The translations under genes and the position numbers were made by a program. Positions 1-5,661 of a DNA stretch of 6,378 nucleotides are shown here, piece by piece; position 1 is the first letter of the stretch; every line of letters starts with the position of its first letter. The notes below the pieces were generated by a model. It saw only the letters and a program-made list of their open reading frames with translations. It was not told where the DNA came from and ran no database searches. This DNA is from Bacteroidota bacterium. GTDB lineage: Bacteria > Bacteroidota > Bacteroidia > Bacteroidales > B39-G9. Location of the stretch: NCBI GenBank assembly GCA_003648455.1, contig QMPG01000184.1:1-6378 (forward strand), in the 5' to 3' direction.

Positions 1-495
1 ATCTACCTCTTTAAATTTCCATTCTTCTTGAATAGGAAGTATTTCAAATTGAGCTACAGCTGTTCCTTTCGGTATTGTTATTATATTCTTATTATCCTTC
101 AACAACTCTTTTTTAATAGTTTCTTTATCGTTTGCTTTACTGTTTATTATTCGACTTAAAAAATCTATTAATTCCTCATCCGTTCTACCTCTTCTTAATA
201 AAGGTATTCTCCATATATCATTATTCCCTCTATAAGCAGTATCAATTAATGATGGAGAGTTTGGAATTGTAACTCCCCATTTCTTAAAAGTACTACTTCT
301 CGGCATTACTCTTGCCTTATATCCATCAGGTAAACCTAGTGAAAATGTTGTTTTTGCTAATATAAATTCTCCAAACCCTAAAGTTATATCTTCTGCTAAT
401 ACAATATCTATTGCGTTATCTTTTGGCGTTACTTCCCTTAAAATATGTGATTTATCTTCAAATTTAGTATGATATTTAATTTTTATTTCTCTCAT
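1..495 (-). CDS. dut: dUTP diphosphatase (dUTPase), C-terminus beyond window edge
   Basis: Partial gene; 165 codons are visible and the 3' end runs off the left edge. The translation carries trimeric dUTPase motifs in order: a motif I-like stretch NAIDIVLAEDI (residues 27-37, D30), motif II ARVMPRSSTFKKWG (61-74, with PRSS at 65-68), motif III PSLIDTAYRG (81-90, likely catalytic D85 and stacking Y88), and motif IV IPKGTAVAQFEI (141-152, Q149). The glycine-rich C-terminal motif V would lie outside the window. The family hydrolyses dUTP to dUMP and PPi, keeping uracil out of DNA and supplying dUMP for dTTP synthesis; phages often carry it in replication modules. About 35 charged, probably helical residues separate motifs III and IV, longer than usual. 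The ATG overlaps the upstream stop by one base (TAATG) and has AAGGAGAG six bases upstream, which fixes the start and implies translational coupling. Confidence 0.93.
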   Translation of the reverse strand, partial: MREIKIKYHTKFEDKSHILREVTPKDNAIDIVLAEDITLGFGEFILAKTTFSLGLPDGYKARVMPRSSTFKKWGVTIPNSPSLIDTAYRGNNDIWRIPLLRRGRTDEELIDFLSRIINSKANDKETIKKELLKDNKNIITIPKGTAVAQFEILPIQEEWKFKEVD

Positions 496-686
496 TATAC
501 ACTCTCCTTATGTCCTAATATTGTTATTCCTCTTTTTTCTAATTCTTTGTTATATTTTTCATAGTTTAAAATCTTTTTTACTTCTTCCCCATATACTTTG
601 CCTATTTTAATTACCATACCTTCCTTTGATAATCTTTCTATCTCTTCTACTTTTGTAATTAAGCTATAATCTGTTAATCTATCCAT
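495..686 (-). CDS. Small hypothetical protein, 63 residues
   Basis: I do not recognise this protein. It is 63 residues, highly charged, rich in Lys and Glu, without Cys or Trp, with no signal peptide or membrane segment; residues about 10-25 and 33-52 look helical. It is probably a small cytosolic protein. It is accepted as real because it fills the gap between two phage genes exactly: AAAGGAGG lies four bases before its ATG and begins inside the TAA of the exonuclease gene, while its own TAA overlaps the ATG of the dUTPase gene. Its last codons (KESV) contain the ribosome-binding site of the dUTPase gene, so translation through it probably feeds dUTPase synthesis. It could be a small regulator or accessory factor of the replication complex, but nothing in the sequence shows this. 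Confidence 0.72.
   Translation of the reverse strand: MDRLTDYSLITKVEEIERLSKEGMVIKIGKVYGEEVKKILNYEKYNKELEKRGITILGHKESV
502..509 (-). promoter_or_regulatory. Ribosome-binding site of the dUTPase gene, embedded in the preceding gene
   Basis: AAGGAGAG on the minus strand, six bases before the dUTPase ATG. It lies within the last sense codons (Lys-Glu-Ser) of the 63-residue gene, whose TAA overlaps the ATG. The arrangement suits termination-reinitiation coupling. The same AAGGAGAGTG string recurs before the SSB-like gene and the helicase gene. Confidence 0.8.
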
Positions 687-696
687 TATACCTCCT

Positions 697-1389
697 TTAT
701 ATTTGTGTTAATATTTCTGCTATTCTGAAACTCTTTTGAGCATCATCCTTTACATATTCTCTAATTTTATCAAATTCATTATTCACATACATTTTATATA
801 CTTCACTTCCATTATTAACCTTATTTTCTCCTAAAACAGTATATGCTAAATTATCTAATTTAGTGTTATACATATCATAAGTATCTATATATGATGGACT
901 ATATTTTTTAAATGGAAATAATGGTTTATTTGATAAATATTTATTATGAACATCTTTTATTTTATTATTTCTTACTATTGACAATCTCATCGTATTAACG
1001 TCAAATTGTAAGTAATGTCCTGTGAAAATTACATTTGAACCCAACCCACTCATATTATCTAAAAACCAATCAATTAATTCGCCCTCATTTTTCCCAGCAA
1101 TACTTTCTTTAATTAACCTACCGTCTGCTGTTCTCCAAGATAAACCTACTCCACATATTTTATTTCTAAGTGGGTCTACTGATAAATCTTTTAATATATC
1201 CTCATTACCATCTATTATACCACTTCTAAATAACATCATTTTCTCTTTAAACACATCTACCTTCTTTATCTTTGTTGCATCTTTTAACGTTTTGTGACTC
1301 ATTATCTTACTAATTTTTTCATTTTCATATTGTGTTAATATTTCATCAGACATATTCGGTACCGTTTCTAAATCAAAACCTACTAACAT
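697..1389 (-). CDS. Stand-alone DEDDy 3'-5' exonuclease (PolB-exonuclease-like)
   Basis: A 230-residue predicted exonuclease of the DnaQ/RNase H-like DEDD superfamily. Exo I is GFDLETVP (4-11, metal ligands D6 and E8). Exo II is GHYLQFDVNTMRL (124-136, D130). Exo III is YVKDD (212-216), the Yx3D arrangement of the DEDDy branch. IDTYDMY (168-174) is a further strand common in PolB-type exonuclease domains. The FDLETVP start resembles the predicted 3'-5' exonuclease family related to the DNA polymerase B exonuclease domain; this family call is from memory. It has no polymerase domain, so it may act in trans as a proofreading subunit or trim 3' ends during recombination. The ATG is preceded by AGAGGAG with a long 10-base spacer, and an in-frame TGA just upstream excludes an earlier start. 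It lies 24 bases after the helicase gene in the same operon. Confidence 0.88.
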   Translation of the reverse strand: MLVGFDLETVPNMSDEILTQYENEKISKIMSHKTLKDATKIKKVDVFKEKMMLFRSGIIDGNEDILKDLSVDPLRNKICGVGLSWRTADGRLIKESIAGKNEGELIDWFLDNMSGLGSNVIFTGHYLQFDVNTMRLSIVRNNKIKDVHNKYLSNKPLFPFKKYSPSYIDTYDMYNTKLDNLAYTVLGENKVNNGSEVYKMYVNNEFDKIREYVKDDAQKSFRIAEILTQI

Positions 1390-1413
1390 TTTTCATCATC
1401 TCCTCTATTATAA

Positions 1414-2748
1414 TTACCAATTTTCATTATTCCCTTCATATAATTCATCTATTCCTAAATTACATAAATCTCTATTGGCATTCTTAAATACAAACGTGCC
1501 TTGTGGTTCTCCTATTCTACTTTTAAAACTTTTAACAAATGTTAAATCTTCACCATCCTCCTTTTTTCTAGTCATAAAATATGCTAAAGTTGACTCGTGC
1601 ATTAAAGGCATTGCATAATATATTCCATCAGGTTTTATATCTTCAATATCTTTAGTTGCTTGTTGTACTTTCATCTGATGTGGTATTAAAATTATACTAT
1701 TTGTCTCTTGGCTTAATATTCTTATTTGTTTCGGTAACCCTGCATATCTATCTCCTTCACTTTGGTTAGGTATAGAGCTTTTTAATAACCCTAAGTAATC
1801 TATACAAATATAATCACATTTAATTCCAACCTTCTCTAGTTGTTTATAATAGTGTTTTATATCGTCTGGAGATAGTCCAGTTTCATCATAAATTATATAT
1901 AAATTATCTTTTAATTTCTCAAATTCCTCTAATGCTTTCAAATATTTTTGCTTTTCACTTGGTGTAAAACTCTTTTTTAATATTGTGTGATACTTTACAC
2001 CTGAAAAATTGGCAAGTATTTTTAAGTAGGCTTCTTTTGCAGGTATCTCTATTGTAGCAAACAAAACACGTCTACCTTCTCTCAATGCTCTTACAGTACT
2101 ATCATATAACCAAATACTTTTCCCACTTCCACTAGGTGCAACTAAATATATTGTACTTGGTGCAGTAATACCACCTGCTATATGGTCTATAAAGTTAAAC
2201 CCTGTTTTAGTGTATACAACTTCTTCATCATTTGCCAATCGTTTTTTCTCTTCTTCGATAATATCATTAGCTGACATAAAAGATATTTTTTCTTCATTAT
2301 CATATTTCAACATATCTAAATTATAACTATATTTCCTTATAACATCTTTTATTGTTTTTTTACTATCTTCTATATCTTCACTCATTTCTTCTGCTAAATA
2401 TCTCATTTCAGTTTTTATGTAGTTATCTATAATCGTTCTTTCAAGAGTTTCAAACTTTATATCAGTATCATACTTATTGATATAATCCATTATACCCTTT
2501 ACAGATGTTAATTCTAAAGGATATTTAAGTTTTTTATAATTTTTCATTCTATCTTCATCGTTAATAAGTGCATTCAAATGTTTAGATGGTATTAATTCTC
2601 CATATTCCCTAAGTGCTTTTGATATTTCAAAAAACATAGTCTTAGCAAAAGGGTCTGTTAATTTATCTATTGTTAATTTTGTTTTAAATAATAATATATT
2701 TTCTTTCATTAATTTATTTATAAATTGTAATTCGGTTTCATTTACCAT
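1414..2748 (-). CDS. dnaB: DnaB-like replicative DNA helicase
   Basis: 444 residues, the usual size for DnaB-family helicases. The N-terminal 110 residues are helical, as in the DnaB N-terminal domain. The RecA-like motor follows: Walker A APSGSGKS (204-211, K210), a strand ending in FATIEIP (230-236) where E234 matches the catalytic glutamate of DnaB, Walker B YICIDYLGLL (313-322, D317), the IILIPHQMK sensor strand (352-360, Q358 equivalent to the DnaB motif H3 glutamine), and KSRIGEPQGTFVFK (409-422), which resembles the arginine-finger/beta-hairpin end of DnaB (R411). Family members form hexameric rings that translocate 5'-3' on the lagging strand. No primase domain is fused, so priming must come from elsewhere. 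AAGGAGAG lies six bases before the ATG. The gene sits just downstream of a terminator-like hairpin with no visible promoter of its own, so its transcription probably depends on read-through from the ssDNA-binding gene. Confidence 0.94.
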   Translation of the reverse strand: MVNETELQFINKLMKENILLFKTKLTIDKLTDPFAKTMFFEISKALREYGELIPSKHLNALINDEDRMKNYKKLKYPLELTSVKGIMDYINKYDTDIKFETLERTIIDNYIKTEMRYLAEEMSEDIEDSKKTIKDVIRKYSYNLDMLKYDNEEKISFMSANDIIEEEKKRLANDEEVVYTKTGFNFIDHIAGGITAPSTIYLVAPSGSGKSIWLYDSTVRALREGRRVLFATIEIPAKEAYLKILANFSGVKYHTILKKSFTPSEKQKYLKALEEFEKLKDNLYIIYDETGLSPDDIKHYYKQLEKVGIKCDYICIDYLGLLKSSIPNQSEGDRYAGLPKQIRILSQETNSIILIPHQMKVQQATKDIEDIKPDGIYYAMPLMHESTLAYFMTRKKEDGEDLTFVKSFKSRIGEPQGTFVFKNANRDLCNLGIDELYEGNNENW

Positions 2749-2771
2749 AATTCACTCTCCTTTAATTTATT

Positions 2772-2794
2772 AAAAAGAGGGGATATATCCCCTC
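2772..2794 (-). terminator. Rho-independent terminator or attenuator between the SSB-like and helicase genes
   Basis: Read on the minus strand, a perfect palindrome GAGGGGATATATCCCCTC (seven-pair stem, UAUA loop) is followed directly by five T residues. It begins six bases after the TAA of the ssDNA-binding gene and ends before the helicase ribosome site. It is one of the few GC-rich spots in a very AT-rich window. The T-run is only on the minus-strand side, which gives the direction. Because the genes beyond it lie on the same strand with no visible promoter, it probably terminates only part of the transcripts, lowering helicase output relative to the SSB-like protein. Confidence 0.8.
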
Positions 2795-2800
2795 AATTAT

Positions 2801-3643
2801 TTAAAATGGTGCGTCTTCTACTTCTACTGTTTTTTTCTTTGAAGATGTTCTTCCACTTACTCCTGATAATACCATATCTTTTACAACTCCTACAACCGCC
2901 TCTACAATACATTTGTCAGGATTATATATTACATCACCACTATTATCTCCCCAATTTGCAACTCCATTTGATACAGAATGTCTTTTTCCTTTGTCTATTC
3001 TTAATCTAAATTCATATCCTTGTCCTATTTCTGCTCTATTTTCCATCTCTTCTGGCAACTCTACAAGTAAATCATTTGAATAATTTTCTTTACCATCTGT
3101 TAAATATAACTTTTGTCCTTCAATATCTTTTACATACATTGTAGCATTAAATGATGTTTTAGTTTCTTTAAACGCTATTGCCGTTTTATCAAAATTTAAA
3201 ACTACTTGACCTTGTTCATCATCTCCAACAGGTTCGTCTTCTATATGATGCACTCTAAACATAAAACCATCAATATTATATGATATTTGTCCGTCTTCTT
3301 TTTCATAATTAGTTAGCCAATTATACATAGGTTTATCTTTCTGTTTTTTACTTGACACTTGAACAAATACTCTTTCTGTGTTAAAATCAGTTTCAATTAA
3401 TTCTTCCCAAAATTCAAACCTATCAATTACAAATTGTGGTTCTTCTTTACCTTCTACTGGTGTAAATCTATTTTTATTTACAAACAAGTTTACACCATTT
3501 GCAATTTTTATCATTGCTGAATATTTATGATATACATTTCCACTTCCACTTTCTTTTTTTTCTACTTTTGCATTTCTAACTTCACCTATAATATAATATC
3601 TTTCTCCTGCTTTCATAAAATCTTCTACTTTTTTCTTTGCCAT
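2801..3643 (-). CDS. Probable phage single-stranded-DNA-binding protein
   Basis: 280 residues, soluble, rich in charged and beta-forming residues. No catalytic motif is visible. The strongest clue is the C-terminus: a basic linker (SSKKKTVE, 267-274) leads to the acidic tail EVEDAPF (274-280), closely resembling the DDxPF tip with which bacterial SSB proteins recruit partners. The N-terminal region RYYIIGEVRNAKVEKK followed by YSAMIKIANGVNLFVNKN (15-57) fits strands of an OB-fold, and a second beta-rich block at about 145-220 could be another, though fold assignment is inference. Its position between a Sak4-like annealing ATPase and a DnaB helicase fits, since SSB genes commonly neighbour these in phages. 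Its ATG overlaps the preceding stop (TAATG), with AAGGAGAG nine bases upstream. Alternatives are another phage nucleic-acid-binding protein such as a recombination mediator. Confidence 0.66.
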   Translation of the reverse strand: MAKKKVEDFMKAGERYYIIGEVRNAKVEKKESGSGNVYHKYSAMIKIANGVNLFVNKNRFTPVEGKEEPQFVIDRFEFWEELIETDFNTERVFVQVSSKKQKDKPMYNWLTNYEKEDGQISYNIDGFMFRVHHIEDEPVGDDEQGQVVLNFDKTAIAFKETKTSFNATMYVKDIEGQKLYLTDGKENYSNDLLVELPEEMENRAEIGQGYEFRLRIDKGKRHSVSNGVANWGDNSGDVIYNPDKCIVEAVVGVVKDMVLSGVSGRTSSKKKTVEVEDAPF

Positions 3644-5595
3644 TATTTAACACTCTCCTTTTTATTTTTTTGTTTTATTATTTTACTTTCTGATAAACTA
3701 TCTACATACTTCCAAAATTTAGCTGGGTCATTTGTAACATCTATTTCTTTGTCTAATTTTTTATCTGTTTTCACTAATAATAACTTATCTTTAGCAAAAA
3801 TATCTTTATCTTTTGTTAATTGAACATAATATTTCCCATCGTCTGTTTTATTACAATAGAAACAATTACCTACCATATCTATCAACTTTCTACTAGCTTG
3901 TCCTGAACATATATCAGGTATAACTTGTCGTAACTTCATTTTTTCTTTTGGTTGAATTTCACCAGTATTAAGAATTGTTGTAATAGGTAATCTTAGAAAT
4001 TTACTATAAAAATCCATTATTTCTCTTGCGAATTTATTCCAATCCATACCTTGCTCATTTTTATTTTCCCCTAATACTGTTTTATCCATTTCAATTTCTA
4101 ATTCGTTTTGTATCCACGTTGATATAGTACTTATTTCCTCTAACACTATTGCTGATATTGGCAACTCACCATTCTTTGCCACCTTATACGCTTCTTCCCA
4201 TTCTTCACCAAAATGTGTTTTTGCTTTTTCCAACCTTTCTACATCATTATCCAATATTACTTGTGTCAAATCTCTAATAGTTTTAAAATCTTTTGCTAAA
4301 TCCTTGTAAATATCATTTGCTTCTTGAATTGAAGCTATTGGGTATGATATTACATTTGGGAATTCCTCTGCTATTTTTTCAGAACCTCCTGCTGGACTTA
4401 ACACTAAAATAGGTTTTTCAACTATTTCTGATAATCCACCAATTAAACTTGAGTTGTGTGTTACTATAAAATCATCTGTGATATATGTATGTGATTCATC
4501 TTCTACAACGATACACTGACAATCATCCTCCTTTAAAAATTCAATTTTAGTTATATATAAACCTTCTCTATTTTTATATTTTTTAACCTTTCTTTCGGCA
4601 TATCTTTTAGTGTGTTTTTCAGAAGAATATGGAATTAAATTTTCAAACGATATTGATAAAATATATGACATTTCTGTTTCAATTATTTCACCATCTTTTT
4701 TATACTTTCCTTGTTTTTTAGAAATAAAACATCTTCCACCTAAACTTCTAACTAAAAATGCAACATCCTCTTTAAGCCTTTTTGAACTTGTACTGTAAGA
4801 CACACCTCCACGCTTATTATCAATAGTCCCATCTGTATCTATTAGTCCTCTAAGTAATTTAAGTCTATCTTCAAATGAAGTCAAAAGATAATCTTTTGGG
4901 ATAAATTTATCTTTTGACTTTAAATTTAAAAGACCATATTCACTTAAAGCAGGTTTTAAAATTTTAAATCCTCCATTTAATCTAACAGCTCCTCTTTCTG
5001 CTATTTTTGTTGTAACTTCTAAATGAAGTAATTCGTTTGATACTTTCATTATAACATCATCTTCTACATTTGTAAACATAATTGAGCTACTTGTAAAACT
5101 ACCATCTCCCAATAAAGCTCCTAGTGAATAAGGTGGAATTTTTAATTGTTTTTTTTCAAAGTAAACAGCACTTAAAGGAACTTTGTAATTTTTTCTATTT
5201 CTATTTCCATAATATATATTCACATTATTAATCATATCTTTAGTTTCAAGAACTTGATTAAACCCCTTTCTGCAACTATTACCTCTATCTTTTTCGGTAT
5301 TCACTAACCACAAATGATTGTCCGCACAATCTGTATATCTCCCATCATTAAAATATACTCTATATATCTTCCTTTTCCCTTGTGGGTGAACACTTTGCAC
5401 TTTAGTTAAACCATTTAATCCAAATACCTCATCTCCAACACAAATTTCACCCATTTGTTTAAACCCATTCTTAGTAAACACTTTGCTGTATAAAGGTTGA
5501 GCCTTCCCTGTAACCCCATAGAAAATCATATTTTTGTAACTTACATAATTATCTTTCTCGTTCTTCTTTTCCACTAAATCTCTTACTATACTCAT
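3643..5595 (-). CDS. Sak4/RecA-like phage recombination ATPase precursor containing an intein
   Basis: 650-residue precursor. Residues 1-31 and 382-650 are the host protein (300 residues after splicing); 32-381 are an intein. The host part fits the Sak4-like, AAA_24-type group of RecA-related phage ATPases: a P-loop strand MIFYGVTGK joined by splicing to SSLIGG, a second strand PILVLSPAGGSEKI (395-408), a Walker B-like strand SAIVLEEISTIS (481-492), and the LPITTILNTGEI strand (536-547) followed by the target-protein tail. Proteins of this kind act in phage recombination by annealing single strands, helped by the cognate SSB, and the next gene encodes an SSB-like protein. Two oddities: the rebuilt P-loop lacks two residues of GxxxxGKS, and Walker B has Glu-Glu in place of the common Asp-Ser. 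AAAGGAGG lies six bases before the ATG, about 25 bases after the predicted transcription start of a consensus promoter. The intein call is firmer than the host family. Confidence 0.78.
   Translation of the reverse strand: MSIVRDLVEKKNEKDNYVSYKNMIFYGVTGKAQPLYSKVFTKNGFKQMGEICVGDEVFGLNGLTKVQSVHPQGKRKIYRVYFNDGRYTDCADNHLWLVNTEKDRGNSCRKGFNQVLETKDMINNVNIYYGNRNRKNYKVPLSAVYFEKKQLKIPPYSLGALLGDGSFTSSSIMFTNVEDDVIMKVSNELLHLEVTTKIAERGAVRLNGGFKILKPALSEYGLLNLKSKDKFIPKDYLLTSFEDRLKLLRGLIDTDGTIDNKRGGVSYSTSSKRLKEDVAFLVRSLGGRCFISKKQGKYKKDGEIIETEMSYILSISFENLIPYSSEKHTKRYAERKVKKYKNREGLYITKIEFLKEDDCQCIVVEDESHTYITDDFIVTHNSSLIGGLSEIVEKPILVLSPAGGSEKIAEEFPNVISYPIASIQEANDIYKDLAKDFKTIRDLTQVILDNDVERLEKAKTHFGEEWEEAYKVAKNGELPISAIVLEEISTISTWIQNELEIEMDKTVLGENKNEQGMDWNKFAREIMDFYSKFLRLPITTILNTGEIQPKEKMKLRQVIPDICSGQASRKLIDMVGNCFYCNKTDDGKYYVQLTKDKDIFAKDKLLLVKTDKKLDKEIDVTNDPAKFWKYVDSLSESKIIKQKNKKESVK
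3653..3660 (-). promoter_or_regulatory. Ribosome-binding site of the SSB-like gene, embedded in the ATPase gene
   Basis: AAGGAGAG on the minus strand, nine bases before the ATG of the SSB-like gene, within the final Lys-Glu-Ser codons of the ATPase gene. Stop and start share one base (TAATG), so the two proteins are probably made in a coupled way. Confidence 0.8.
4453..5502 (-). mobile_element. Class 3-type intein with LAGLIDADG homing endonuclease, inserted in the P-loop
   Basis: Residues 32-381 of the precursor. Block A is AQPLYSKVFTKNG with ICVGDEV (51-57) following; position 1 is Ala, so the standard N-terminal nucleophile is missing. Block B is CADNHLWLV with H94 and W96. The block F stretch CQCIVVEDESHTYI has Cys (C361) where most inteins have Asp. 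Block G is FIVTHN followed by Ser: T379, H380, N381, then +1 Ser. Trp at B:12, Cys at F:4 and Thr at G:5 form the WCT signature of class 3 inteins, in which the block F Cys attacks the upstream splice junction directly. Splicing joins GVTGK to SSLIGG. The large insert between blocks B and F carries a homing endonuclease, so the element is probably mobile at DNA level. There is no frameshift or stop in its 350 codons. Confidence 0.94.
4696..5142 (-). other. LAGLIDADG homing endonuclease domain of the intein (approximate limits)
   Basis: Two dodecapeptide motifs are visible: SLGALLGDGSF (precursor residues 157-167, acidic D164) and LLRGLIDTDGTID (247-259, acidic D255), 91 residues apart as expected for a single-chain, two-motif endonuclease. 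Both catalytic acids are present, so the enzyme looks intact. It would cut an intein-free allele of the ATPase gene near the P-loop codons and promote copying of the intein by recombination. The domain edges are estimated from the motifs and are not exact. Confidence 0.86.
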
Positions 5596-5625
5596 TTAAA
5601 ACCTCCTTTAATTTATTTATATTTT

Positions 5626-5654
5626 ATTATAACATATATATAATACTTTGTCAA
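5626..5654 (-). promoter_or_regulatory. Consensus vegetative (sigma-A/70) promoter of the recombination-replication operon
   Basis: On the minus strand TTGACA (5649-5654) is followed after exactly 17 bases by TATAAT (5626-5631), and TG one base before the -10 gives an extended -10 (TGTTATAAT). Both hexamers match consensus at every position. The predicted start near 5619 leaves about 24 bases of leader before the ATPase ATG, enough for its AAAGGAGG site. It lies in the gap after the RNA ligase stop. No operator repeat is evident beside it. Confidence 0.9.
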
Positions 5655-5661
5655 ATATTAT

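Noticed and set aside
1022..1297. Plus-strand open frame of 91 codons inside the exonuclease gene
   Set aside because: It lies wholly antisense to a gene with clear catalytic motifs, has no ribosome site, and its product is a low-complexity hydrophobic mirror of AT-rich coding DNA.
1390..1399. Tandem ATG ATG just upstream of the exonuclease start
   Set aside because: It is out of frame with the exonuclease, adjoins the ribosome site with no spacing, and reaches a stop after about eight codons.
2806..3009. Plus-strand open frame of 67 codons rich in Leu and Phe
   Set aside because: It is antisense to the 3' end of the SSB-like gene. The Leu/Phe-rich, membrane-like look comes from reading Lys/Glu-rich codons backwards.
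3527..3823. Plus-strand open frame of 98 codons, apparently a membrane protein
   Set aside because: It spans the junction of two well-supported minus-strand genes antisense to both, with no ribosome site or promoter.
4610..4798. Plus-strand open frame of 62 codons inside the intein
   Set aside because: It is antisense to conserved intein codons and has no start signal.
4453..5502. Group I or group II intron as an explanation for the interrupted ATPase
   Set aside because: The reading frame stays open throughout and contains intein blocks A, B, F and G with HN-Ser at the end, so the insertion acts at protein level.
5611..5660. AT-rich run as a replication origin or operator
   Set aside because: Its TATA repeats are explained by the consensus promoter, and no iterons or matching inverted repeats are visible beside it.
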